64,000 bases of DNA from an uncultured Porphyromonadaceae bacterium (GTDB lineage: Bacteria > Bacteroidota > Bacteroidia > Bacteroidales > Barnesiellaceae): the NCBI GenBank assembly GCA_900538555.1, contig UPYI01000005.1, positions 62,001 through 126,000 on the forward strand. Reading direction: 5' to 3'. The notes under the pieces are model-generated. The model was not told the DNA's origin, ran no database searches, and saw only the letters and a program-made list of their open reading frames with translations. A program made the translations under genes and the position numbers. Shown one piece after another: positions 42,134 to 49,682 of this stretch (position 1 is the first letter of the stretch; each line of letters starts with the position of its first letter).

Positions 42134-42913
42134 TTAGGGTTCGTAGTTTTTCCAAACCGATTCTTTCAGCCCGGGTTTCGGTACGTATAGGAAAGTTTCG
42201 GGTGCGCGTTCGAACGTGCGGTAGATCGCTTCGCCTTTTACGATTCCCAGTTCGGGATGGTCGGCGGGGGCTTTGCAGATCAGTTCCGACGGCTGGTAAC
42301 ACGGGTTTGCCTGCCATTCGATTTTACCGTCCTTGTCGAAGAGCGGGAACCATGCAATGCCTTTGTGGCTCCGTACGCCGTCGTACTCGAACCCGTATTC
42401 GCGGTCGCACCACGCGCCGAAGGTGAGCGGATGCTCGGGGTTGGCACTGATCGTGGCGTGTGCCCAATAGGGAGGAACGATCACCACGTCGCCGGCTTTG
42501 GCGTAGACGGCGAAACAGCGTCCCGGATTGTCTTCGGCATATTCCTGCATATAGATGATCGCTTCGCCTTCCCATATTTCGTAGACTTCGGGTGTAGACC
42601 ATCCGCTGTATTTGGATACCCAGTGGATGTGTCCCTGGCTGCGGATCGGCTCTTTACCTAATCGTCCGGCGGCATAGGTGACTACGCCGTAGAGCAGGTG
42701 CATTTGTTCCAACAGTTCCTTGTGTTTCGCCTTGCCCACGTCCATGGCGATCGAATAGACGATCTCCGGTCCGTCGCATAGCGGGTCGGAAAGGCTTTTC
42801 CGAATATCTTTCAAGTATCGGTTCTCTACCTGAGGGCCGAATACGTCGCTGCCGTATTTGAAACCCATGGGGTTCATGGTCGGCTCGATGTCAAAACCCG
42901 GATTGAATATCAT
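42134..42913 (-). CDS. Cupin-type glucose-6-phosphate isomerase family protein (second copy)
   Basis: A 259-residue cupin resembling archaeal-type phosphoglucose isomerases (PGI family with a metal-binding cupin barrel). The metal motif is visible as GHIHWVSKYSGWSTPEVYEIWEGEA (His-x-His ... Glu), and the second cupin motif as PPYWAHATISANPEHPLTFGAW. It is longer than its paralogue at 45664-46230 (188 residues), with an extra C-terminal part (PLFDKDGKIEWQANP ... VPKPGLKESVW). The family interconverts glucose-6-P and fructose-6-P; the presence of two copies in one operon suggests one acts on a different sugar phosphate. It lies 12 nt after the mannose-6-phosphate isomerase-like gene. Confidence 0.78.
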   Translation of the reverse strand: MIFNPGFDIEPTMNPMGFKYGSDVFGPQVENRYLKDIRKSLSDPLCDGPEIVYSIAMDVGKAKHKELLEQMHLLYGVVTYAAGRLGKEPIRSQGHIHWVSKYSGWSTPEVYEIWEGEAIIYMQEYAEDNPGRCFAVYAKAGDVVIVPPYWAHATISANPEHPLTFGAWCDREYGFEYDGVRSHKGIAWFPLFDKDGKIEWQANPCYQPSELICKAPADHPELGIVKGEAIYRTFERAPETFLYVPKPGLKESVWKNYEP

Positions 42914-42925
42914 ATCGTTTCGTTT

Positions 42926-44704
42926 TTATACGTTGTGTTTTACGAATGCTTTGATGGTGGCGCACTGCTTTCCTTCCGATTCGCCGTAGGGGCGTATCGT
43001 GTATTGTTTCGCGGCGTCGGGAATAATGAATGTTTCGGCGTAGTGTACGACGAACGGTTCGAATGCGCCCGTGGGGCTTTCGACAATCGCTTCGCGGCCT
43101 TCTACAAGGTTGAGCACGTTCACACTGCCGTTCGTTTCGTGGAGTACGGGTGCGGTGAACCAGTGGCGGCGCGTCTCGATGAACTCTCGTTCGTGCAGTC
43201 CGGTGTGTTCTTCGTACCACCCTTCGCCTTCGGCTACTTTGTCGATGCGGTTATAGATCTCCCGGCGCACCCACGGTTCGGTACGGTCCCATTGTATCAC
43301 CTCTTTGCCGTGACCGATGTTGATGGGGCGCGGTCTGCCGTCGAGTCCGAGACGTCCCCAGTCCCAGAGTTTGAAGGTGAAGATGTAGGGGGTGGCACTG
43401 ATTTCGAGCACCATGCTGTTGCGTCCGGAACAGTGTATCGTGCCGGCGGGAATCAAGACGTGGTCGTGCTTCTTTACGGGATAGTTGCCTACGTATTTGC
43501 CGGCATCGAATTGTCCGGTCTGTTGTGCCGCGTTCAGGGCATCGATCATCTCTTCGGGCACTACGCCTTCTTTTACACCGAGGAAGACCGATGCGTCCTC
43601 TTCGGCATCGAGTATGTAGTAGCTTTCATCCTGCGTGTAGTGCATGCCGAATTTTTCCTGTATGTATTGGGTGAGCGGGTGTACTTGCAGGCTGAGGTTA
43701 CCGCCGTCCATCGTATCCAGAAAGTCGAACCGGATCGGAAACTCGTCGCCGAATCTGCCGTAAACCGGTGCGCCCAGCAATTCGCAGGGATGGGAGAACA
43801 CGAGGTCGATCGAGGGAATTTCGAAACGGACGTCGCCGAATCCTAAATAGAGGCTGTTTTCTTCGGGTACGCAGTCGAAGCACCATGCGAAATTGGTGGC
43901 ATTGCGGTCGAGGTCGCAGATCTCTTTCATCCATTGACCGCCCCACGGTCCTGCGTCGAAGTAGGGAACGACACGGAATGGCGATTTCGCCGCTTTTTCC
44001 AAGCCTGCCCGGACGGCTGCCGCCGTCGCCATTTTGGGTTGCCGGGCTACGTTCGTATCGAGCACGTAGTCCCAACGGTTCATCAGTTTCTTCTTGAACC
44101 GGTCGCAGATGCGCCAATCGACGAAGAAGCCGCGTTTGTATTGCAGGGATGCCCGTTCCGTGCGGTTATCGACACCGATGTTGCTGATTTCGTTCCGGCG
44201 GTTACGCATCTGGATTTCCCAGCGTGCCATGTCGGCGTACACCAACAGATCGTGGCGGGGCGAGAGGTAAGCGGCTCCCGTGCCGTACACGACGATCGTT
44301 CCGGCTGTCACGCCCTCGATTGCCCGGCGGGTTTCCGCTACTTTCGCTTCGTCGAAATAGCAGTCGATGTTGTGGCGCGTCATGTATCCGAATATTTCGT
44401 CGTCGGTAATGTCGTCTTTGAGAAATGCGTTTATTTCGTCAGCCGGTTTCATGGCAGAGGCGGAGTCGATCCACAGGGTGTGTGCCAGTTGCTTTTGGAG
44501 GGCGGTTCTCACCTCTTCGTCGAGAACACCCTGATAACATTCCACTACCACGATCTTTACCGCCCGGTCGATGGCGGCGAGGTCGTTGTTCAGCCTGTCG
44601 GTGATTTCCTGCCAACCGCAGAAGCAGATGCCTTCGGCGGTTTCGGAAACTTTCACGACCGGATATTTGTCGTAGTTCGATTTATAGTCCGTATATTTTT
44701 TCAT
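42926..44704 (-). CDS. Class I mannose-6-phosphate isomerase-like protein with long N-terminal domain
   Basis: A 592-residue protein. The C-terminal ~350 residues are a class I (type I cupin) mannose-6-phosphate isomerase: LSLQVHPLTQYIQEKFG (Gln and His zinc ligands, near 341), QDESYYILDAEEDASVFLG (Glu ligand) and VLIPAGTIHCSG (His ligand, near 423). The first ~230 residues precede it and have alpha/beta character (KIVVVECYQGVL, GTIVVYGTGAAYLSPRHD), possibly a degenerate nucleotide- or phosphate-binding fold; I do not recognise it. Ordinary class I enzymes are 300-400 residues. It overlaps the ROK kinase gene end by 23 nt, so translation is coupled. Confidence 0.8.
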   Translation of the reverse strand: MKKYTDYKSNYDKYPVVKVSETAEGICFCGWQEITDRLNNDLAAIDRAVKIVVVECYQGVLDEEVRTALQKQLAHTLWIDSASAMKPADEINAFLKDDITDDEIFGYMTRHNIDCYFDEAKVAETRRAIEGVTAGTIVVYGTGAAYLSPRHDLLVYADMARWEIQMRNRRNEISNIGVDNRTERASLQYKRGFFVDWRICDRFKKKLMNRWDYVLDTNVARQPKMATAAAVRAGLEKAAKSPFRVVPYFDAGPWGGQWMKEICDLDRNATNFAWCFDCVPEENSLYLGFGDVRFEIPSIDLVFSHPCELLGAPVYGRFGDEFPIRFDFLDTMDGGNLSLQVHPLTQYIQEKFGMHYTQDESYYILDAEEDASVFLGVKEGVVPEEMIDALNAAQQTGQFDAGKYVGNYPVKKHDHVLIPAGTIHCSGRNSMVLEISATPYIFTFKLWDWGRLGLDGRPRPINIGHGKEVIQWDRTEPWVRREIYNRIDKVAEGEGWYEEHTGLHEREFIETRRHWFTAPVLHETNGSVNVLNLVEGREAIVESPTGAFEPFVVHYAETFIIPDAAKQYTIRPYGESEGKQCATIKAFVKHNV

Positions 44705-45659
44705 TTTTCTCTTTTTTGGTTTCGGGTAAATAATAATTCAGTCCGAGCAAAGCGGCATTGTCGCCCAATTGAGAGGGGACGATGCGTGTCTTTTCGATAG
44801 GAGTCCATGCCAGGTTGTCCACCCGGCTGTCGAGATAGGGCAGGATGATGTCGGCACTTCTCATGATGCCTCCGCCCAATACGATGATTTCGGGATCGTA
44901 GGCATGGATATACGAGACAATGGCTGCCGCCCATACGTCCATACAGGTTTTGCAGATGGTGGCGGCTGCGGCATCGCCGTTACGCATCATCTCGAACAGC
45001 TGTTTGAAGTCCATCTCGTCGGCTTTTGCCTTGAAGGTGTCCGACACTTGCGTATGGGAGCGGATGATTTCGGGCAGGAAGAAGGATGATGCCATCGCTT
45101 CCACGCAACCTACATTCCCGCAACTGCAACGTCTGCCCCGGTAATCGACCACGATGTGTCCGCCCAGCGATCCGGCTTGGTGGTGTTTCCCGACGAGCGG
45201 TTTTCCGTCGAGAACCACGCCGGTACCGATTCCGGTGCCGATCGTCATCATCACCACATTGTTCGTCCCTTTTGCCGCACCGTAGAGCCATTCGCCTACG
45301 ACGGCGAGCCGGGCATCGTTTTCCAACAGGAAAGTGGCACCCCAATGGCTGTCCGCCCAATGTCTGAGGTCTATGCCGCAGGCATCGTCGTATTTGTCGT
45401 TGGTAGATACTACCCGGCACGATACGGGATTCACCATGCCGGGGAATGCCATACCTACGGTTTCCAGCTCGGCGGATGTGATCTGTTCCTCGGCGAGCAG
45501 GGAGTCGATGGCGGCCTCTATTTTGGGGAGCATGGCGGCAAGACCTTTCACAGAATCGGACGATACGGTGCAGAAGCGCACGATCTCGCCGTGAAGGATC
45601 AGTCCGATTTTGATAATGGTTCCGCCTAAGTCGATAGCGATATTATATCGGTTGCTCAT
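44682..45659 (-). CDS. ROK family sugar kinase
   Basis: A 325-residue kinase of the ROK family (glucokinase, fructokinase, N-acetylhexosamine kinases). The phosphate loop DLGGTIIKIG is at the N-terminus, the catalytic region carries LENDARLAVVGEW with Asp in the ENDA motif, followed by the TIGTGIGTGVVLDGK glycine loop, the zinc-binding CSCGNVGCVE signature, and IIVLGGGIM near the end. There is no N-terminal HTH, so it is an enzyme rather than a ROK repressor. It starts 4 nt after the upstream isomerase and overlaps the next gene. It would phosphorylate the sugar delivered by the MFS porter. Confidence 0.93.
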   Translation of the reverse strand: MSNRYNIAIDLGGTIIKIGLILHGEIVRFCTVSSDSVKGLAAMLPKIEAAIDSLLAEEQITSAELETVGMAFPGMVNPVSCRVVSTNDKYDDACGIDLRHWADSHWGATFLLENDARLAVVGEWLYGAAKGTNNVVMMTIGTGIGTGVVLDGKPLVGKHHQAGSLGGHIVVDYRGRRCSCGNVGCVEAMASSFFLPEIIRSHTQVSDTFKAKADEMDFKQLFEMMRNGDAAAATICKTCMDVWAAAIVSYIHAYDPEIIVLGGGIMRSADIILPYLDSRVDNLAWTPIEKTRIVPSQLGDNAALLGLNYYLPETKKEKNEKIYGL

Positions 45660-45663
45660 GATG

Positions 45664-46230
45664 CTATACTCCTATCAGTTGAGGTTTCCCGTCGATTTCC
45701 AGCAGTCGGGCGGCAAAGCCGTGTTCTGCGATTTCCCGGTAGTTGTGTCCGGCATCGGAGGGCCAGCAGGCAGCGAACGAGAAGAGCGTGTTCCCGGTGT
45801 TCGCCATGCGGTGTGCTACGCCACCCGGTATATAGTGCAGGCTGCCCGGAAATACTCTTTCAGCCCATACGTTGCGGTTTTCGTCCATGAGGAGCAACAT
45901 GCCTTCGCCTTCGAGTCCCCAATAATACTCCGCCCGGTCGATGTTCGCATGGAAGTGACCTTTGGTCATGAAGTATTCGTTTCCCACTTTTCCCGGATGC
46001 AGATAGGTGATGCCGAAATATAGCCCACCGGGAGTGCCTTCCGGTTCGGGGAGGAAACTGCTCACCTCGTAAGCCGGCATTTCTTTCGGCATTCTTTCGA
46101 ATGCTTCGTTATCGGCAAAGATTCCTTGCAGGTCTCCAAGTGTTCGGCTGATGTTTTGTACGTCCTCGCCCAACAGACGGTTTCCCGTAAAAAATAGACG
46201 GGGAAACAAGATTTCCATATTCTTTTCCAT
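45664..46230 (-). CDS. Cupin-type glucose-6-phosphate isomerase
   Basis: A 188-residue protein of the archaeal-type (cupin) phosphoglucose isomerase family, typified by Pyrococcus furiosus PGI. The hallmark GKVGNEYFMTKGHFHANID (His-x-His metal ligands), AEYYWGLEGEGMLLL (Glu ligand) and PGSLHYIPGGVAHRMANTG (second cupin motif, His ligand) are intact. The length is normal for the family. It is the first gene of a five-gene operon (this gene, ROK kinase, mannose-6-phosphate isomerase-like, second cupin isomerase, MFS porter). A -7 box lies at 46255-46262 and a candidate operator at 46298-46325. Confidence 0.9.
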   Translation of the reverse strand: MEKNMEILFPRLFFTGNRLLGEDVQNISRTLGDLQGIFADNEAFERMPKEMPAYEVSSFLPEPEGTPGGLYFGITYLHPGKVGNEYFMTKGHFHANIDRAEYYWGLEGEGMLLLMDENRNVWAERVFPGSLHYIPGGVAHRMANTGNTLFSFAACWPSDAGHNYREIAEHGFAARLLEIDGKPQLIGV

Positions 46231-46254
46231 TTTTCATGTTATTATTGAATATGA

Positions 46255-46262
46255 CAAAGGTA
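46255..46262 (-). promoter_or_regulatory. -7 box of the isomerase-kinase operon
   Basis: Minus-strand TACCTTTG, a perfect TANNTTTG match, 25 nt upstream of the start. There is no TTTG at the -33 position, as expected for a promoter needing an activator. Confidence 0.5.
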
Positions 46263-46297
46263 TGGCAGTAAATAGCGCTTGCTGTTCGCTATTTTTG

Positions 46298-46325
46298 CCA
46301 AAGATTCTGGAATCTTACCGTAGTT
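46298..46325. promoter_or_regulatory. Candidate AraC-type operator upstream of the isomerase operon
   Basis: Shares 21 of 28 positions with 40555-40582 and contains the short inverted repeat AGATTC / GAATCT. It lies between the araC-family gene and the operon promoter, with the ATT start 42 nt beyond the -7 box. Confidence 0.55.
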
Positions 46326-46378
46326 ATATATGGGAGGAGCAAAAAGGGTAATATTCTATACCGAAAGGGACGTTTCGG

Positions 46379-47263
46379 TTAGATGGCTTTTTGTTTCTTT
46401 ACGCCGTATCGGTTCTGGTATTCCGACGGCAGCATACCGGTCGATCGTTTGAACTGTTCGATGAAATTGGAGAGGTTGTTGAATCCTACTTCCATGCTGA
46501 TCGTAGAGATTTTCATTTTGCCCTCGATCAGGAATTTTTTGGCATGTCCGATGCGCATATCGTTCAGATACTGCACGAACGTTTTCTTGGTACGTCCTTT
46601 GAAGTAGCGGCAGAATGCGGTGGGGGTAAGCCCAGCCAGCGAGGCTACCTCTTCGAGTTTGATCGATTTGTTCAGGTTTCGTACGAGATGTTGATATACT
46701 TTGTTGAATCGTTCGAAGTCGGACGAATTGACCGACTGGGTGAAGCCTACGCTTGCCAGTAGTTCGTATTCGTCGGTCTCCGCCATCATTTCCAACAGGG
46801 TGATGAGGTTGGTGACACGTTCCACGCCGTTGCCGTTGAATGTCTTCCGGATGAATTGCGCGATGCGGTTGCGGGCTTGCCCCGTGAACTTGATTCCGCG
46901 CCGCGACCGTTCGATCAGTTCGCGGATGTTCGCCATTTCGGGCAGGCGGATCAGAATGCCTTCGAACAGCTCTTTCCGGAAGTAGACGCAGTGGCATACT
47001 GCCCTCAGCCCGGAATCGACGTTGAGAAACTCTTTGTCGTTCCGCCATTCGTGGGGAAGTTGAGGTCCGATAATACAGACATCGCCTTCTTCGTATCCGC
47101 CGATGTTATCGCCGACAAACCGGGTGCCCCAGCCTTTTTCGATACACATGATTTCTATTTCGGGGTGGTAATGCCACGGCACGATGAAGTGCGGCAGGTC
47201 TTCCCGATAGAAGTTGATGTAGTTATCGACGGTGAATGGCAGTTCCTGATATAGGGGTTTCAT
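46379..47263 (-). CDS. AraC family transcriptional regulator
   Basis: A 294-residue regulator. The N-terminal cupin (IVPWHYHPEIEIMCIEKG, GDVCIIGPQLPHEW) would bind a sugar, and the C-terminal ~100 residues carry two helix-turn-helix motifs (LEEVASLAGLTPTAFCRYFKG and ISTISMEVGFNNLSNFIEQFKR), ending with the family signature GMLPSEYQNRYG. It is transcribed toward the isomerase operon, with 148 nt between them, and is the likely activator of that operon and, through a matching site, of susC. Its promoter (47300-47330) shares its spacer with the cysS promoter. Confidence 0.93.
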   Translation of the reverse strand: MKPLYQELPFTVDNYINFYREDLPHFIVPWHYHPEIEIMCIEKGWGTRFVGDNIGGYEEGDVCIIGPQLPHEWRNDKEFLNVDSGLRAVCHCVYFRKELFEGILIRLPEMANIRELIERSRRGIKFTGQARNRIAQFIRKTFNGNGVERVTNLITLLEMMAETDEYELLASVGFTQSVNSSDFERFNKVYQHLVRNLNKSIKLEEVASLAGLTPTAFCRYFKGRTKKTFVQYLNDMRIGHAKKFLIEGKMKISTISMEVGFNNLSNFIEQFKRSTGMLPSEYQNRYGVKKQKAI

Positions 47264-47299
47264 GGTTTATGTTTATTGGGAGCCAATGCGATGATGTAG

Positions 47300-47330
47300 C
47301 AAATGTAGTGAAAGGCGAGAGCAGAGTCAA
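47300..47330 (-). promoter_or_regulatory. Promoter of the AraC-type regulator gene
   Basis: Minus-strand -33 TTG (47328-47330), -7 TACATTTG (47300-47307), 20-nt spacer. The spacer matches that of the cysS promoter at 17 of 20 positions. Confidence 0.6.
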
Positions 47331-47467
47331 TTTTATTTGAACTAAGCCAAGCTGCTTCCTATATTCGCGTATAACGCAAATGTAGTGATAATATCGGAAT
47401 TTTGTACATTCGTTTCGATTTATTTGCGCTATTGGGTAAAAAAATAAAAAGCGGGAGGCGAATGTAA

Positions 47468-47514
47468 AACGAAGCCCTGCGCCGTAACCTCATATTACGG
47501 CGCAGGGCTTCGTT
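47468..47514 (-). terminator. Terminator after cysS
   Basis: Perfect 20-bp stem starting AACGAAGCCCTGCGCC on the left arm, 7-nt loop, 58 nt past the cysS stop codon. Confidence 0.85.
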
Positions 47515-47571
47515 CTGTGGGATGTTCGTCCGCCTGCCTTTACGGTCGGGAGCGGCGGAACGGCAAGCGGA

Positions 47572-49047
47572 TTATTTGAGTTTCCACTCGAATCCGTCTT
47601 TGGTATCTTTTACTTCGAATCCGATTTCCGCCAACCGGTTGCGGATCAGGTCGGAGGTAGCCCAGTCTTTTTTGGCTTTGGCATCTTTCCGGATTTCGAG
47701 CAGCAGGTCTACGGCTTTGGTGTATGCTTCGTTGCCTTTCTCGTTTTCGGCAGCGTGTTCTTCCCGGATGCCGAGTATATCGAACATGAACGTGGAGAAG
47801 AGCTCGCGCAACTCTTTCAAGCCTTCGGCATCGATCGATGCGTTGCCAGCCAGAATCGTGTTGATGATACGGGTGGCATCGAAGAGGTGCGATATGACTA
47901 CGGGTGTACCCAGATCGTCGTTCATGGCTTCGTAGCATTTGGCTTTGATTGCCTGTACATCTACGTCGGAGTGGTCGCCCGGAACGATTTTCGCCAGATT
48001 GTTCCACCCTTCGGTGAGCCGTTGCAGGGCTTTCTCGGCGGCTTGCAGGGCTTCGTTGCTGAAATCGACCGTGCTGCGGTAGTGGGCTTGCAGGATGAAG
48101 AAACGGATCGTCATCGGCGAGTAGGCTTGTTGCAGCAAGGGATGGTCGCCGGTGAAGAACTGGTCGAGCGTGATGAAGTTGCCCAACGATTTTCCCATCT
48201 TCTGTCCGTTGATCGTGATCATGTTGTTGTGCATCCAGTAGCGCACGGTTTCATGACCTTGTGCGGCAACCGACTGGGCTATCTCGCACTCGTGGTGGGG
48301 GAAGAGCAAGTCCATTCCGCCGCCATGTATGTCGAATGTTTCGCCCAGATATTTGGTACTCATGGTCGAGCATTCGAGATGCCAGCCGGGGAATCCGTCG
48401 CTCCACGGCGAGGGCCAGCGCATGATGTGTTCGGGTGCCGCTTTTTTCCAGAGGGCGAAGTCTGCCGACCGGCGTTTCTCGCTCTGTCCGTCGAGTTCGC
48501 GGGTGGTGTTGAGCAGTTCGTCGATGTTTCTGCCCGACAGCTTGCCGTAGTGGTGGTCGCGGTTGTATTTTTCTACATCGAAGTAGACCGATCCGTTGCT
48601 TTCGTAGGCATATCCGGCATCGAGAATCCGTTTGATGTATTCGATTTGTTCGATGATGTGACCCGACGCATGCGGTTCGATGCTGGGGGGCAATACGTTG
48701 AGAGCCTCCATCGCTTTGTGATAGCGGTTCAGATAGTATTGCACCACCTCCATCGGCTCTAATTTTTCGAGCCGTGCCTTTTTGGCGATCTTGTCTTCGC
48801 CTTCGTCGGCATCGTGTTCCAAGTGTCCTACGTCGGTGATGTTGCGGACATAGCGTACTTTATAACCCAGATGTGTGAGGTAGCGGAAAAGGACGTCGAA
48901 CGTAATGGCGGGACGGGCGTGTCCGAGGTGTCCGTCGCCGTAGACGGTCGGACCGCAGACATACAGCCCCACGTGGGGTTCGTTCAACGGTACGAACTGT
49001 TCTTTTTCGCGTGAGAGCGTATTGTAAATAAACAGAGGATGTTCCAT
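47572..49047 (-). CDS. cysS: Cysteinyl-tRNA synthetase
   Basis: Class Ia synthetase that charges tRNA-Cys, 491 residues. The zinc and HIGH region reads YVCGPTVYGDGHLGHARP (Cys ligand then HLGH), the second zinc region includes GFPGWHLECSTMS, and the KMSKS loop is GQKMGKSLGNF. The C-terminal helical anticodon-binding domain ends GFEVKDTKDGFEWKLK. The ATG at 49047 (MEHPLFIYNTLSREK) was chosen over an in-frame start 57 nt upstream because the upstream residues overlap the promoter region and are not conserved in the family. It is monocistronic. Confidence 0.97.
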   Translation of the reverse strand: MEHPLFIYNTLSREKEQFVPLNEPHVGLYVCGPTVYGDGHLGHARPAITFDVLFRYLTHLGYKVRYVRNITDVGHLEHDADEGEDKIAKKARLEKLEPMEVVQYYLNRYHKAMEALNVLPPSIEPHASGHIIEQIEYIKRILDAGYAYESNGSVYFDVEKYNRDHHYGKLSGRNIDELLNTTRELDGQSEKRRSADFALWKKAAPEHIMRWPSPWSDGFPGWHLECSTMSTKYLGETFDIHGGGMDLLFPHHECEIAQSVAAQGHETVRYWMHNNMITINGQKMGKSLGNFITLDQFFTGDHPLLQQAYSPMTIRFFILQAHYRSTVDFSNEALQAAEKALQRLTEGWNNLAKIVPGDHSDVDVQAIKAKCYEAMNDDLGTPVVISHLFDATRIINTILAGNASIDAEGLKELRELFSTFMFDILGIREEHAAENEKGNEAYTKAVDLLLEIRKDAKAKKDWATSDLIRNRLAEIGFEVKDTKDGFEWKLK

Positions 49048-49073
49048 AAACGTGTTTATTATGAATTTCTTTG

Positions 49074-49105
49074 CAAAGATAGTGAAAGGTGAGAGCAGAA
49101 GCAAA
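49074..49105 (-). promoter_or_regulatory. Promoter of cysS
   Basis: Minus-strand -33 TTTG (49102-49105), -7 TATCTTTG (49074-49081), 20-nt spacer nearly the same as in the AraC-type regulator's promoter. Confidence 0.65.
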
Positions 49106-49281
49106 CGGGAAACAAAGTTTCACGATTCGATTCTGCCGAACCGCATTCTATCTTATTTAAAGATACGAATAAGCCGAGCGCAAAAGCAAATTTATTTGCG
49201 AGTTTGCCGAGCCGCCTCCTGTCTTATCCGAAGGTTGTGATATGGGGGGATTCGTTGTTTGGTACGGACTCTTTGCCTGCT

Positions 49282-49587
49282 TTATGCTTCGCCGCCGGGT
49301 GCCATGAACGGGGGGATATTTCCTTTGCCGGGTTCGGACATCCGTATTGTGCCCAACTGCGATTCGTATTTCATGATGTTTTCCTGCAAAGCGAACATCA
49401 GGCGTTTGGCATGTTCTGCCGTGAGCAGGATGCGTGCTTTTACCGGGGCTTTGGGTACGCCCGGCATCATGTGTATGAAGTCGATGATAAACTCGGAGGG
49501 CGCGTGCGAAATGATCGCGAGGTTGGAATAGATGCCCGAAGCCACTTCGGCGGGCAGTTCTATTTGAATTTCTTTTTTATCTTCCAT
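49282..49587 (-). CDS. DUF3467 domain protein
   Basis: A 101-residue cytoplasmic protein of the DUF3467 family, conserved in Bacteroidota and also seen in other phyla. It begins EIQIELPAEVASGIYSNLAII and carries HAPSEFIIDFIHMMPGVPKAPVKARILLT, the family core. The C-terminus ends in a Gly/Pro-rich tail (GKGNIPPFMAPGGEA). No enzymatic motif is seen and the function is unknown. In other Bacteroidota it is often found near RNA polymerase subunit rpoC, which is not the case in this window. It follows the HTCS gene on the same strand by 95 nt but probably has its own promoter. Confidence 0.85.
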   Translation of the reverse strand: MEDKKEIQIELPAEVASGIYSNLAIISHAPSEFIIDFIHMMPGVPKAPVKARILLTAEHAKRLMFALQENIMKYESQLGTIRMSEPGKGNIPPFMAPGGEA

Positions 49588-49682
49588 AGGTCGTAATTAA
49601 GTATATCGTAAAGGTAATATAAATCGTCCGATTTGCCAAGCTATCGGTAAATTCTTGCCGGATAGTCTGTTTTTTCGGCGAT

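Larger units (their letters stand above)
47264..47571. other. Intergenic region between the AraC-type regulator and cysS
   Basis: A 308-nt gap. It contains the regulator's promoter (47300-47330), a second -7-like box (minus-strand TACATTTG, 47377-47384), a piece similar to the repeat upstream of cysS (47328-47367), and the cysS terminator (47468-47514). Confidence 0.6.

Noticed and set aside
46117..46124. Another AAGATTCC match to the proposed operator inside the cupin isomerase gene
   Set aside because: Only the short core matches, the flanking conserved bases are absent, and it lies within coding sequence.
47468..47514. Perfect 20-bp inverted repeat as an insertion-sequence end
   Set aside because: Short loop, position just after the cysS stop and no transposase nearby make it a terminator.
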